Program-made: the position numbers and the translations under genes
The notes under the pieces: generated by a model
Seen by the model: the letters and a program-made list of their open reading frames with translations, nothing else
The model's database searches: none
Told to the model about the DNA's origin: nothing
Assembly (NCBI RefSeq): GCF_007990935.1
Contig: NZ_BJXJ01000024.1
Span: 1 to 64,000, forward strand
From: Vibrio sagamiensis NBRC 104589
GTDB lineage: Bacteria > Pseudomonadota > Gammaproteobacteria > Enterobacterales > Vibrionaceae
Reading direction: 5' to 3'
Length of the DNA stretch: 64,000 bases
In this document: in pieces, positions 27,743 through 36,575 of the stretch
Numbering within the stretch: the first letter of the stretch is position 1
How the letters are laid out: each line of letters opens with the position of its first letter

Positions 27743-28956
27743 TGAACGCTTTGTTGCAACAAACGCTGAAAACATTGTTTGCATATCGTGTCAAAAGCGT
27801 ACTGGCTATTGTTGCGATTACCTGGGGTGTTTTATCAGTATTGGTGCTACTGGCTATTGGTGAAGGTTTTTATCGTCATCAAAGCAAAGCGTTTTCTGTC
27901 ATGATAAGTGATGCCCAACTTGTTTTTCCTTCAACGACCAGTAAAACGTGGCAAGGCCTACCTGAGAAGCGCCGTATCAATTTTTCTCAACAACATTTAA
28001 ACCAACTCGAACAATCGGGACTTGTCCAACAGGTATCGGCGGTTTATAGCCAAACAGACAGTCAGATTACAAACAAGAAAGGGCTAAAGTTTGCTCGACG
28101 TATAAGTGGTATCGATTCTAATTACTTCCCCTTGATGCAAAGTCAATTAAAAGCCGGTTCGCGTAATATTTCACCGACGGATATATTAAATCGTACTCGA
28201 GTTGCAATATTAGGGAATCAAATTGCAGCTATGGGACAAGTTGAGATAAACGATCAAATACAGATTAACCATGTACCATTTCGTGTGATTGGTATCATAA
28301 GCAATAAAAATACAGGCTATTCATTTGGGGCAAGCCGGGCGGTATTTATTCCTAACACTACCTATCTTAGTATGTGGGATAACCCACCTTGGATGTTATT
28401 ACTCATGCCTTATGATCCCAGTAATATCCCTCTTTTTCAGAAAAATATTGAGCAGTTTTTGGCGAAGATCCTTCATTTTGACCCCAGTGATCGAGAAGCG
28501 ATTCGTCAGCCAGACTTGGCTGGAAGTACTGCGATTTTCAAAAGTATTTTGCGGGGTATTCAACTTTTCCTTGGAGTAAGCGGTGCGATGACTTTAGCCG
28601 TCGGTGCACTGGGCGTGGCGAATATTATGTTTTTGTCTGTCACTGACAGAACACGAGAAGTTGGAGTAAGACTCGCGATAGGGGCTACACCAAGACTGAT
28701 TCTCGCTCAATTTTTACTCGAAGGGCTGATTTTGGTTGCTGTTGGTGCATTAACGGGACTATTACTGGCTTACGCTGCGGTCTTATTATTGACGCAGATC
28801 AGTCTACCAGAGTGGTCTGGAACACCAGTTATTACATTTGGGGCGATTGCACAATCTTTGATTTTAACATCATTACTGGCTTTGCTGGCCGCGTATTTTC
28901 CTGCTCGAAGAGCTTCGCGTCTTACCCCTGTCATTGCATTAGGCGCAAGAGGATAA
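27739..28956 (+). CDS. ABC exporter permease 1 (MacB/FtsX type)
   Basis: The 405-aa permease has one N-terminal membrane helix, a large periplasmic domain (about 50-265), then three C-terminal helices with the FtsX-like signature (RTREVGVRLAIGATPRLILAQ, YFPARRASRLTP). Unlike MacB it carries no ATPase domain. Its ATG overlaps the stop of the channel gene. It differs clearly from the second permease, which suggests a heterodimer. Confidence 0.88.
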   Translation: MMNALLQQTLKTLFAYRVKSVLAIVAITWGVLSVLVLLAIGEGFYRHQSKAFSVMISDAQLVFPSTTSKTWQGLPEKRRINFSQQHLNQLEQSGLVQQVSAVYSQTDSQITNKKGLKFARRISGIDSNYFPLMQSQLKAGSRNISPTDILNRTRVAILGNQIAAMGQVEINDQIQINHVPFRVIGIISNKNTGYSFGASRAVFIPNTTYLSMWDNPPWMLLLMPYDPSNIPLFQKNIEQFLAKILHFDPSDREAIRQPDLAGSTAIFKSILRGIQLFLGVSGAMTLAVGALGVANIMFLSVTDRTREVGVRLAIGATPRLILAQFLLEGLILVAVGALTGLLLAYAAVLLLTQISLPEWSGTPVITFGAIAQSLILTSLLALLAAYFPARRASRLTPVIALGARG

Positions 28957-28962
28957 ATCGTT

Positions 28963-30246
28963 ATGTTGCTCCCAATGAGACAAATTTTTCAAGAAATGGC
29001 CGCAGAGAAACTCCGATTGGGATTGACCATTTTGGCGGTTGCTTGGGCCACGGTTAGCATTTCCGTAATGTTAGCGGTTGGGGAAGGTATTCGGCAAGGA
29101 GTATTAACCACCGTAAAAAACGGTAATGGTAATCTTATGCACCTAACAAGCGGTATGGTCAGTATTAATCATGGTTCTGCACATCAAGGAAAAAAAATTA
29201 AATTGTTAATGAGTGATGTAAAGGTTTTGAGTGAGCTACCAGACATTGACCAAGTCGCGCCTTCAGCTAACTGGGAAGAACGCATCACATTTGGCGATAG
29301 AACAATATGGGAAACGCCGCTCGCTGTGTCAATCAATTACCAAGAGATGACGCACCTAAAATTATTAGCTGGCAGCCGCTGGTTTAATCCACGCGACATG
29401 AAACAAAAACGGAAAGTCATGGTGATTGGCTATTCATTAGCGACGAGCTTATTTAATTCAGAAAGCGACTTTGACTGGTTTAAAACAGAATCCTTGCAGA
29501 CTGATCCTGTTGGCAAAAAAGTGAAAATTGGTGATGAAGAATTCACGATAATTGGTATTTTGCAGAAGAACAGCGGCAAAATTGAGCAAGGGTATGATAT
29601 TAATTATTCGAGTTTTGTCCCACTCACCACTTGGCAACGTTTTCATATTAAGGGCGATCTTTCTGCAATAAATATCAATCCTACAGAGGATACGGATCGT
29701 CTTGAACTGGCAAATAAAATACGCCAAACCATAGCACGTAAGAATGGAGCAAGTGTGTTGGACCAACGGGTTGTGCAAATTGAAGATATGCTATTAAATC
29801 AAGAAAGTATGCAGTCATTCTTAGTTGGTTTACAAAGCTTCCTTGGGATTATAGGTTTTATTACATTAGCGGTTGCAGGTGTAGGTATTGCGAACGTGAT
29901 GTACGCAACGGTTAAAAGGGCCACGCGTGATATTGGATTAAGAATGGCTGTAGGAGCGACACCAACGGCTATTCGGCTGCATTATTTACTTCAATCTATT
30001 ATGACAATGGCACTGGGAGGCTTAATTGGCCTTGGCATAACTTACTTTTTTGTGTCTGTTATTCAGTCAGTCAATTTAGATGGAAACATGCTTTACGAGC
30101 GGATTGGAAAACCCGTACCCGAATTATCGTGGTTCGTGGTCTTTATTGTCATTATTACTCTGACACTTATTGGTATTGTTTCAGCATGGCTTCCAGCAGA
30201 TCGGGCGGCGAAAGTGAGCCCTTTAGATGCATTACAAAGTGATTAA
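28963..30246 (+). CDS. ABC exporter permease 2 (MacB/FtsX type)
   Basis: The 427-aa permease has the same topology as its neighbour: helix 1 (LTILAVAWATVSISVML), a periplasmic domain and three C-terminal helices with KRATRDIGLRMAVGATPTAIRL and AWLPADRAAKVSPLDAL. The ATG at 28963 has agagga upstream. Its periplasmic domain is quite different from permease 1, so the pair may be specialised. Confidence 0.88.
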   Translation: MLLPMRQIFQEMAAEKLRLGLTILAVAWATVSISVMLAVGEGIRQGVLTTVKNGNGNLMHLTSGMVSINHGSAHQGKKIKLLMSDVKVLSELPDIDQVAPSANWEERITFGDRTIWETPLAVSINYQEMTHLKLLAGSRWFNPRDMKQKRKVMVIGYSLATSLFNSESDFDWFKTESLQTDPVGKKVKIGDEEFTIIGILQKNSGKIEQGYDINYSSFVPLTTWQRFHIKGDLSAININPTEDTDRLELANKIRQTIARKNGASVLDQRVVQIEDMLLNQESMQSFLVGLQSFLGIIGFITLAVAGVGIANVMYATVKRATRDIGLRMAVGATPTAIRLHYLLQSIMTMALGGLIGLGITYFFVSVIQSVNLDGNMLYERIGKPVPELSWFVVFIVIITLTLIGIVSAWLPADRAAKVSPLDALQSD

Positions 30247-30263
30247 CCACATTGGAGATACAT

Positions 30264-30956
30264 ATGACATCACGTCCATTGGTTAAAATGACCAATATTT
30301 GTAAATATTATTCGAGTGGTGAAACTGAAGTCCGAGCATTGGACGGGGTCGACCTGACAATTCAACGTGGTGAGTTTGTGTCCATTTTAGGTCCGTCAGG
30401 TTCAGGTAAATCAACTTTAATGAATATGCTTGGCTGCTTGGACAACCCGACGCAAGGTGATTATTTATTGGATGGTCAAAATGTAGCAAAGCTTGATCCA
30501 AATGAACTTGCTCGAATCCGTAATCAACATATTGGCTTTGTTTTTCAAAGTTTCAACTTGCTGGATTACGCCTCGGCACTTGATAACGTCGCCTTACCTT
30601 TGGTCTATTCTGGTATTAAAGCCAATATTCGACGACAAAGAGCGGCTGAAGCATTAAAACAAGTTGGGCTAGGGGATAGACTCGATCATAAGCCTAATCA
30701 ACTGTCTGGCGGGCAAAAGCAAAGAGTTGCAATCGCGAGAGCACTCGTTAATGATCCACAGATGATCTTTGCTGATGAGCCAACAGGCGCTTTAGACTCA
30801 AAGTCAGGTGCTGAGATCGAAGCTTTGTTTCATCAACTTCATGATCAGGGTAGAACGTTAATCATGGTGACTCACGATAATGCTTTAGCACAACGAACAA
30901 AAAGAATTATTACCATCAAGGATGGAAGAAAAATAACAGATTCACTGACAACGTAA
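30264..30956 (+). CDS. ABC exporter ATPase (MacB/LolD type)
   Basis: The 230-aa ATPase has Walker A GPSGSGKS (43-50), Q-loop FVFQSFNLL, signature LSGGQ (147-151), Walker B IFADEPTGALD (Asp171, Glu172) and the H-loop VTHD. It belongs to the MacB/LolD/SalX branch that powers mechanotransmission-type permeases. ATG 30264 has ggag 6 bases upstream; the TTG at 30252 is less likely. Last gene of the five-gene export operon. Confidence 0.92.
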   Translation: MTSRPLVKMTNICKYYSSGETEVRALDGVDLTIQRGEFVSILGPSGSGKSTLMNMLGCLDNPTQGDYLLDGQNVAKLDPNELARIRNQHIGFVFQSFNLLDYASALDNVALPLVYSGIKANIRRQRAAEALKQVGLGDRLDHKPNQLSGGQKQRVAIARALVNDPQMIFADEPTGALDSKSGAEIEALFHQLHDQGRTLIMVTHDNALAQRTKRIITIKDGRKITDSLTT

Positions 30957-30995
30957 TTAATTCTTTTATTTTTAAATCGAATCTGATTAAATTTT

Positions 30996-31094
30996 TTACT
31001 TTTGTCTCTCTTGGCGTAAACTAAAAAGTCCTCCGACCAATAATACAAAGTAAACTCCGAGAGTGAATTCATAAACTGTATGTATCCAATCCAT
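30996..31094 (-). CDS. small single-span membrane protein, 32 aa
   Basis: An ATG at 31094 is preceded by aaggga 6 bases upstream and opens a 32-codon frame ending at 30996. The peptide has an amphipathic N-terminus (MDWIHTVYEF), a hydrophobic middle (TLGVYFVLLVGGLFSL) and a basic/polar tail (RQERQK), the profile of a bacterial small membrane protein. It lies antisense to and just beyond the end of the export operon. No known family is recognised. Support is ribosome binding site, hydrophobic profile and charge distribution only. Confidence 0.5.
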   Translation of the reverse strand: MDWIHTVYEFTLGVYFVLLVGGLFSLRQERQK

Positions 31095-31249
31095 TAGCTA
31101 TCCCTTTACTTAAATGATTAATGACTCAATATAAGATTAGGCCAAAAAATGGTCATAGCAAAGATAGAGAGGCATTTTTGTAAGCAATTGACTAAATAAG
31201 ATAGTTTCATCTTCAACCTTATTGTTTGACAGTGTAACTAGATAAGGGG

Positions 31250-31498
31250 TTACTTTTTAAAAACATGGCTTAAATGTTCAAAAGAGCTTAAAAAAGTATT
31301 AACGGCTTCATCTCTTCTTAATAACTGATCACGTAAGATTTGGTTTTTTTCTTGTTCCTTCAAGAATAATTCCTTATATTTAATTGCTTCATATCCACCT
31401 TTAATCAATGCTTTACTCATTGTGTTAGTCTCGGTCTGATGTTTGAGTTCCGCAAGCATGTATTCATGTTTATGAGTATCTCTTATCGTAAGTGCCAT
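31250..31498 (-). CDS. putative ribbon-helix-helix-type small protein, 82 aa
   Basis: The N-terminus (ALTIRDTHKHEYMLAELKHQ, then TMSKALIKGGYEAI) has the strand-helix-helix pattern I associate with RHH regulators and plasmid or phage copy-control proteins of vibrios; a charged coiled-coil tail follows (FLKEQEKNQILRDQLLRRDE). Function unknown. It lies between the export operon and a phage-type regulator, in an accessory stretch. The frame is protein-like, but the ribosome binding site is weak. Confidence 0.5.
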   Translation of the reverse strand: MALTIRDTHKHEYMLAELKHQTETNTMSKALIKGGYEAIKYKELFLKEQEKNQILRDQLLRRDEAVNTFLSSFEHLSHVFKK

Positions 31499-31730
31499 CT
31501 ATTAATCCATTTTTACGCTATATTAAAGAATTAATGATAGCATAAGTGGCTTACGATGTACGTTGGGAAACAATTTTTTGATTGCAAAAGTAGAAAGAAA
31601 AGAGTTGATGCAATACTGGCTGTTAAATCAACTTTTTTAACTTTCAGTCAGGCAAAATACATAACCTTCATAGTGACAGTGTCACATTAATATTGGTACT
31701 TGCTTAGACCTAGCTTGATTTACATAAATT

Positions 31731-32084
31731 ATGGAGGACAAGGCTCAAAGTTACGCACAAGACAAACAAATAGCGGCAGATATGAAGCTGCCACCGCAAA
31801 GAATCAGTGATTTTCGCAAAGGTAAGCGCTATATGACTGATACACAAGCTATTTTTCTTGCACAAAGTTCTGGTTTAGATCCAGAGATCGCATTACTAGG
31901 TTGTCACGCAGACCGCAATGAAAACCCTCAAGTAAAAGAGATGTGGGAAAGCATCGCAAAAAAATTTAATGGGCTTGGTTTATCAGGTATATCAACGGTT
32001 TGGGCCGTTTTTATGACGACAGATACAAGCCCGTCAGCACTCACAAAGATTATAAACCAGTGCGTATTATATGTATTATGTTAA
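31731..32084 (+). CDS. DUF3693-like phage regulator (filamentous-phage relict)
   Basis: The 117-aa product has a helix-turn-helix-like start (KQIAADMKLPPQRISDFRKGKRYMTDTQAIFLA) and the trailer LDPEIALLGCHADRNENP, close to the DUF3693 proteins found in Vibrio filamentous phages as I recall. The C-terminus ends in a Cys-rich hydrophobic tail (CVLYVLC), also usual there. No ribosome binding site stands before the ATG at 31731, and a ggagg lies just inside the coding region, so the start may be eroded. No replication, coat or Zot gene follows, so this is probably a remnant. Confidence 0.6.
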   Translation: MEDKAQSYAQDKQIAADMKLPPQRISDFRKGKRYMTDTQAIFLAQSSGLDPEIALLGCHADRNENPQVKEMWESIAKKFNGLGLSGISTVWAVFMTTDTSPSALTKIINQCVLYVLC

Positions 32085-32495
32085 ATAATTTGTAGTAAAC
32101 ACGTCAGAGTTGGCTTTTTTGGAATTTAATTTAGCCCTCTTCTATGTTTATACGATGATATGGAAGAATCATTAAACATAATCTTAATTTAACATAAAGT
32201 ATATAATCAAGAGTCCACCAATCACGATTGGTTTACTCTTGATTATTAAAAGACAAGAGCTCAGCTGTCAGATTTTGGGCTTTTAGTTATTAAAATAATT
32301 ACAAAATAGCACTCTTAAACAGCACATTTTTAATTTCATGGAAATAATTAATGAGATGAATAAATAATTAAATAAATATGAAAATAAAAGATAACCTTAG
32401 AAATTTACAAATAATGACAAATCACTTGGTTATTGTTTTTTATAAAATTAGAATTCAAAATCTATATCAACCACTAACCGTTCATTGGTGATACC
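32085..32495. other. 410-base AT-rich non-coding gap
   Basis: Apart from the inverted repeat at 32204-32245 I see no gene. The last 200 bases before 32496 are extremely AT-rich (runs such as aataaataattaaataaat), the kind of DNA silenced by H-NS-like proteins and typical of acquired genes. Confidence 0.5.
32204..32245. repeat. near-perfect 20-bp inverted repeat with 2-nt loop
   Basis: taatcaagagtccaccaatc (32204-32223) pairs with 32226-32245 at 18 of 20 positions. It lies in the AT-rich gap between the phage-type gene and the lectin-phosphoesterase gene. It could be a strong terminator-like hairpin, a small-RNA stem or a mobile-element scar; no T-run follows. Confidence 0.5.
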
Positions 32496-34553
32496 TTGAA
32501 TAAGCAACTTATATATATATTAGCTTCCACAAGTATGATGGCGAGTGCGGCCACATATGCTGAAACTGCAACTCTATCACTTTGCATTGATGTGACAAAC
32601 ACGGCTCGAGATTATCAATTTAGATCAACTCAAATTTTTGCCAATACTGATGAATTAAGCAGCGAATCATCCACTATTCCGAAGGGAAGTACAGGTGTAT
32701 TTTGCCACTCCCCGTTAACATATAATGTAAGTAGTAATGGTCGTTTTGACCATGAATGGCAATTACGTGCCCCACTAGGAAATATTATCGCTTCTTTCAA
32801 AACTGCAACCAGTGTTATTCCAAAAGGTTCTTATAACTCATGGGACCTGAATGAAATTGGTAGTTGTGGTGCAAACCCACCCTATAAAGAAGGCGTATTC
32901 CTTAAAAACGGCTCAAATATTTCTTGTGGTCGTGTTGATCTTGACGTAAATAAAGAGATGAAAGCTGTCTTTAAAGTGAATACGAATGAAGATATTCGAT
33001 TTGCTTTAACAGCCGATCCACAGCCATGGAGAGTTTCTTCTAGTGACGATAAAAATAAAGACGAATGGTATAAAGTAAACAGAAATACGGTTTCTGCACT
33101 AAATGCAATGTACGATCAAACTCCTGTTGATTTTACAATCATGAATGGTGATCTTACTGAGTTTGGACGTAAAAACCAATGGAACTCATTTGAAGAAGTA
33201 TATTCTAATGTGAAAGGCCCCCTTCTTGTTGGTCTTGGTAATCATGATATTGCCAATAATCGAAATGATTGTGTAGAAGCCGCTCTTGATGGTACATCAG
33301 AGAATAGTTGTGCTATGTACAGCATGAATAAAATGGAAAAGAAAATTAAAAATGATTATGCACGCTCTCCCCTTTTACAACATTTCAGTAAAGACTGGGT
33401 GGGTATTACTGATGGTTATAAGGTCGGCAGCCTTTCTTACTCTTGGGATTACAAACGAGTTCACTTTATTCAACTTCAATTTAAACCTTATTATAAATAT
33501 ACATATGGTACTTGGCATGGCTCACGTACTTATGATTATAAATCTTCTTTAACTTGGCTTGCAGAAGACTTAAGGCTGGCAAAAATTAGAGGTGTTAAAG
33601 ATATCATTATCAACTTCCACGCCTATGATTATTGGAATGAGGCAACAGAGAGTGAAAAGAAACTATTTAGAAGTTTACTTGATACTTATAATCCTATAGC
33701 AATTTTTGTAGGGCACAATCATCAATTTCTCCAACATAAACACAACAACAATCCGATATATGGTAATACGCCAGTATATGTTACGAGTGCCGCATTCAAA
33801 GGTGAGTTTCATATCGTCAACTACAAAGCTGCAACAGGTGAAATAGAAATTAAAGAATATCATGCACCAGAGGGCGCTCAGGACATTACCATTTTAAGAA
33901 CGTTTACCGAACAAAAGAAAGACCAAAAGTCTATGTGTTTGTCTAAAGGTCAGAGCGGCTTAACAGGTTCTATTTATAGAGGTGAGTTCTTACCCCCATC
34001 AGGTCATTATATTAATCTTTCACTGTCAAATAATAAAAATTGGGTACTTGATGGAGACTCAAAAGGTAATGTATACGGGCATTCACAAAATGCAGGAAAT
34101 CCATATCAATTATGGTCTTTTGAAAAAGCCAACGGGGACTATTGGCCAGAAAACAACTCCTGGTACAACATTAAACAAAATAAAACTGGTCGAGTGTTAG
34201 ACAGTAACTTTGATGGTAAGGTTTATACTAAATATCCTAATACAGGTAATCCTTATCAACAATGGTGGGTAACGCCTGTACAAGGAAATCAATTATTATT
34301 GAGAAATAGAGCAACAGGCCGTTTTCTTACAATGTATGGTAGTAAGCTTGTAGCCTACCCTGGATATGACGTTTTTGATGACAGTAAAGTTTTCCAAATT
34401 ACAGACGGTTGGTCGCAACAGCCGAGAGGCTTAATTCAATACTTTAGAGCCAAATCAGATAATTCTTATCAATATGATTTTAGTAATACTAACTATTGGA
34501 GTTTACTAAAAGAACATAATGTCGAGGAAGAAAGGCCTTGTATTGCTTGGTAG
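32496..34553 (+). CDS. secreted metallophosphoesterase with C-terminal ricin-type lectin domain
   Basis: The 685-aa product has a signal peptide (cut near TYA, residue 22), an unassigned beta-rich N-terminal region (23-160, with Cys30, Cys70, Cys124, Cys144), a calcineurin-like phosphoesterase domain (about 165-470) and a beta-trefoil carbohydrate-binding region (about 505-640) with QLW (538-540) and QQW (588-590) repeats. Metal-site motifs are visible: Asp174 in TADPQ, GDLTE (218-222), GNHD (248-251), His375 and GHNH (406-409). The first motif reads D-x-Q instead of D-x-H, as in some bacterial subfamilies. It would be a secreted phosphatase or phosphodiesterase that binds glycans. The start may be TTG 32496. 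Its base composition is more AT-rich than its neighbours'. Confidence 0.85.
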   Translation: MNKQLIYILASTSMMASAATYAETATLSLCIDVTNTARDYQFRSTQIFANTDELSSESSTIPKGSTGVFCHSPLTYNVSSNGRFDHEWQLRAPLGNIIASFKTATSVIPKGSYNSWDLNEIGSCGANPPYKEGVFLKNGSNISCGRVDLDVNKEMKAVFKVNTNEDIRFALTADPQPWRVSSSDDKNKDEWYKVNRNTVSALNAMYDQTPVDFTIMNGDLTEFGRKNQWNSFEEVYSNVKGPLLVGLGNHDIANNRNDCVEAALDGTSENSCAMYSMNKMEKKIKNDYARSPLLQHFSKDWVGITDGYKVGSLSYSWDYKRVHFIQLQFKPYYKYTYGTWHGSRTYDYKSSLTWLAEDLRLAKIRGVKDIIINFHAYDYWNEATESEKKLFRSLLDTYNPIAIFVGHNHQFLQHKHNNNPIYGNTPVYVTSAAFKGEFHIVNYKAATGEIEIKEYHAPEGAQDITILRTFTEQKKDQKSMCLSKGQSGLTGSIYRGEFLPPSGHYINLSLSNNKNWVLDGDSKGNVYGHSQNAGNPYQLWSFEKANGDYWPENNSWYNIKQNKTGRVLDSNFDGKVYTKYPNTGNPYQQWWVTPVQGNQLLLRNRATGRFLTMYGSKLVAYPGYDVFDDSKVFQITDGWSQQPRGLIQYFRAKSDNSYQYDFSNTNYWSLLKEHNVEEERPCIAW

Positions 34554-34567
34554 AATTTAGATAAATT

Positions 34568-34599
34568 AATTAGAGCGCTCAATTAACGGCGCTCTAATT
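34568..34599. terminator. bidirectional hairpin between the phosphoesterase and yciH genes
   Basis: aattagagcgc (34568-34578) pairs exactly with gcgctctaatt (34589-34599) between two convergent genes. Confidence 0.75.
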
Positions 34600-34630
34600 T
34601 GATTTAATTAATGCTAACCTGTAAAAAGTA

Positions 34631-34942
34631 TTACCCACCGGCAAGCTTAACTACCATGCCTTTTTTCTCTAGATGGGCTTTTATTTTATCCCTAGCGTCA
34701 CCTTGAATTTCTATGGTTCCATTTTTGATAGAGCCTCCGCAACCACAAACTTTTTTTAACTCGGCTGCTAATAATTTAAGTGGCGCATCATCAAGATCCA
34801 AACCTGTAATAATACATACGCCCTTCCCTTTTCTGCCTTTAGTTTGACGCTGTATTTTTACAATACCATCACCTTTCGGGCGCTCAACTTTAGATTCTTC
34901 TGGCTTAATTCGGCCAGTTTCAGTGGAATATACAAGAGTCAT
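34631..34942 (-). CDS. yciH: YciH/SUI1-family translation initiation factor-like protein
   Basis: The 103-aa protein has the SUI1/eIF1 fold signature: QRQTKGRKGKGVCIITGLDL, LAAELKKVCGCGGSIKNGTIEIQGD. In E. coli YciH is a minor eIF1-like factor that influences initiation fidelity. It lies 4 bases downstream of the DUF3319 gene on the same strand, so the two form an operon. Confidence 0.93.
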   Translation of the reverse strand: MTLVYSTETGRIKPEESKVERPKGDGIVKIQRQTKGRKGKGVCIITGLDLDDAPLKLLAAELKKVCGCGGSIKNGTIEIQGDARDKIKAHLEKKGMVVKLAGG

Positions 34943-34946
34943 AATA

Positions 34947-35330
34947 TTATTTCTTTTGTTGCTGTGATTGTAATGCTTTTTCTTTAGCGATTAAAAAAGC
35001 TTGAATATGTCGCTGAATCGCTGATTTACCGCCTTTGATCAATTTACCGTTGAACAAACAATACCAATCGTTCTGCTCTCCAGTATCATTTCTTAGTATA
35101 TAACCACTAAAGGATTCAGATTTGGCACTGCAGTTATTCTTTGACTGTTGTTCAAGTTTTGAAAACTCTTGGGGGTCTATTATAGCTGCAGTATCACACC
35201 ACCAATCTATGCTTTTTTTTACAGCAGATAGGCTGCCTTGTAAAACATGATTTTTAATTTTAACTTTCCAGATTCGTCCTTCTGGACCACCAGCTTTGAG
35301 GTTAAATCCTCTATAATTTGAAATCGCCAT
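34947..35330 (-). CDS. DUF3319 family protein, 127 aa
   Basis: Two similar halves (NYRGFNLKAGGPEGRIWKVKI ... VKKSIDWWCD; FSGYILRNDTGEQNDWYCLF ... IKGGKSAIQRHI) show an internal duplication. The pattern is DUF3319 as I remember it, a Vibrio family without known function. It is cotranscribed with yciH. Confidence 0.75.
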   Translation of the reverse strand: MAISNYRGFNLKAGGPEGRIWKVKIKNHVLQGSLSAVKKSIDWWCDTAAIIDPQEFSKLEQQSKNNCSAKSESFSGYILRNDTGEQNDWYCLFNGKLIKGGKSAIQRHIQAFLIAKEKALQSQQQKK

Positions 35331-35423
35331 ATCACCGAGTCATCCACTTAGTGCGTTATTTCTATGATAATGGTTATTGAGTAATATTCAAATAATCTCT
35401 TCGGAACAATTATGCATATTTGA

Positions 35424-36434
35424 CTATAAAACACTCGGTTGTGATGTTTTTTTACTCTCAATACAACATGCTAAAAATTCATGAAAAAAATGACCGTTGT
35501 TTTGTAACATTTTAGGGAACATTGATATTGGTGTCATACCTGGGAATGTATTGACTTCGTTCAAGTAAATCTCACCATTCTCTGTTAAGAAGAAATCGAT
35601 TCTCGAAAGGTGACGAAGTCCCATTTGTTTAAAGACTCTTTCCGACATGATTCGAATAATTTTAGTTTGCTCACTGGTCAAGTTTTTAGCTTCAACTTCT
35701 GTTATTGAGTGACTAGTCGTACTGTACTTCTCATCATATGAATAAAAATCGTTATCTGGTGCAATGATCTCGCCAGGTTTAGTTATATGAAGTTGACCAT
35801 CCATTTCATAGGCGGCGACTTCCAGCTCACGTGGCTTGACTGATTTTTCAACTAAAACTTGTTCTGAATAGCCAAATGCATCGTTGATAGCACTTTCGAC
35901 AAGATGCCTTTCGGTTACACTGTAGCAACCAACTGAAGAACCTTGCCTTGCAGCTTTAACAAATACTTTACCCCACTGATCAAATGCTTCCAAAGCTTGT
36001 TGGATAGATTGCTGATCATTACGTGTAAGAAATAAATAGGGCGTATTGGGAATGCCAATTGCATCATACCAGAGCTTGGAAGTGATTTTATTGAAGCTGT
36101 TACTACTGGCTTCAGGACCACACCCTAGATAAGGAATATCTGCCATCTCAAATAAGGATTGGATATCTCCTGTTTCACCAGGAAAGCCATGAATACACGG
36201 TACGATAAAATCAATCTGAATGCTCGAGTCCTTTGAACATAACTGCTTCGAATTGATATTTAAGTATACCGACTCACCTTGGTCAGTCAGCCACTTATCA
36301 TTTTTAATCTCTACGCGAACGACTTGGATATTTTCTATCAAGTTTAGCTGTTGCTCGACAAAATTTGCTGACATGAGTGATACCTCGTGCTCTGACGAAC
36401 CACCACCACATAAAAGGAGGACATTTTTAATCAT
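35424..36434 (-). CDS. ddl: D-alanine--D-alanine ligase
   Basis: This ATP-grasp enzyme makes the D-Ala-D-Ala dipeptide for peptidoglycan. The 336-aa protein starts LLLCGGGSSEHEVSLMSA and carries the ATP-grasp patterns VFVKAARQGSSVG, LVEKSVKPRELEVA, RHLSRIDFFLT and LNEVNTFPGMTP. It is not in a division/cell-wall cluster, so it is probably the additional ligase of vibrio chromosome II. The adjacent SPOR protein and the nearby VxrAB locus share the cell-wall theme. Confidence 0.94.
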   Translation of the reverse strand: MIKNVLLLCGGGSSEHEVSLMSANFVEQQLNLIENIQVVRVEIKNDKWLTDQGESVYLNINSKQLCSKDSSIQIDFIVPCIHGFPGETGDIQSLFEMADIPYLGCGPEASSNSFNKITSKLWYDAIGIPNTPYLFLTRNDQQSIQQALEAFDQWGKVFVKAARQGSSVGCYSVTERHLVESAINDAFGYSEQVLVEKSVKPRELEVAAYEMDGQLHITKPGEIIAPDNDFYSYDEKYSTTSHSITEVEAKNLTSEQTKIIRIMSERVFKQMGLRHLSRIDFFLTENGEIYLNEVNTFPGMTPISMFPKMLQNNGHFFHEFLACCIESKKTSQPSVL

Positions 36435-36575
36435 GAATTAATCTTTCCGTGATCGCTAAAGAGAATCTCAATATGATAAACAATTAAGCAAAGAGGTACA
36501 GTTATTTTAGTGAGATACATACTGTTTGGACAGGATTTATGCAAATCAAACACTCAAGTTTTAAGCTTGTAAATA

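Noticed and set aside
30872..31072. 66-aa minus-strand frame overlapping the end of the ABC ATPase gene
   Set aside because: It overlaps the confident ATPase gene and has no ribosome binding site; the shorter 32-aa frame at 30996-31094 has a far better start.
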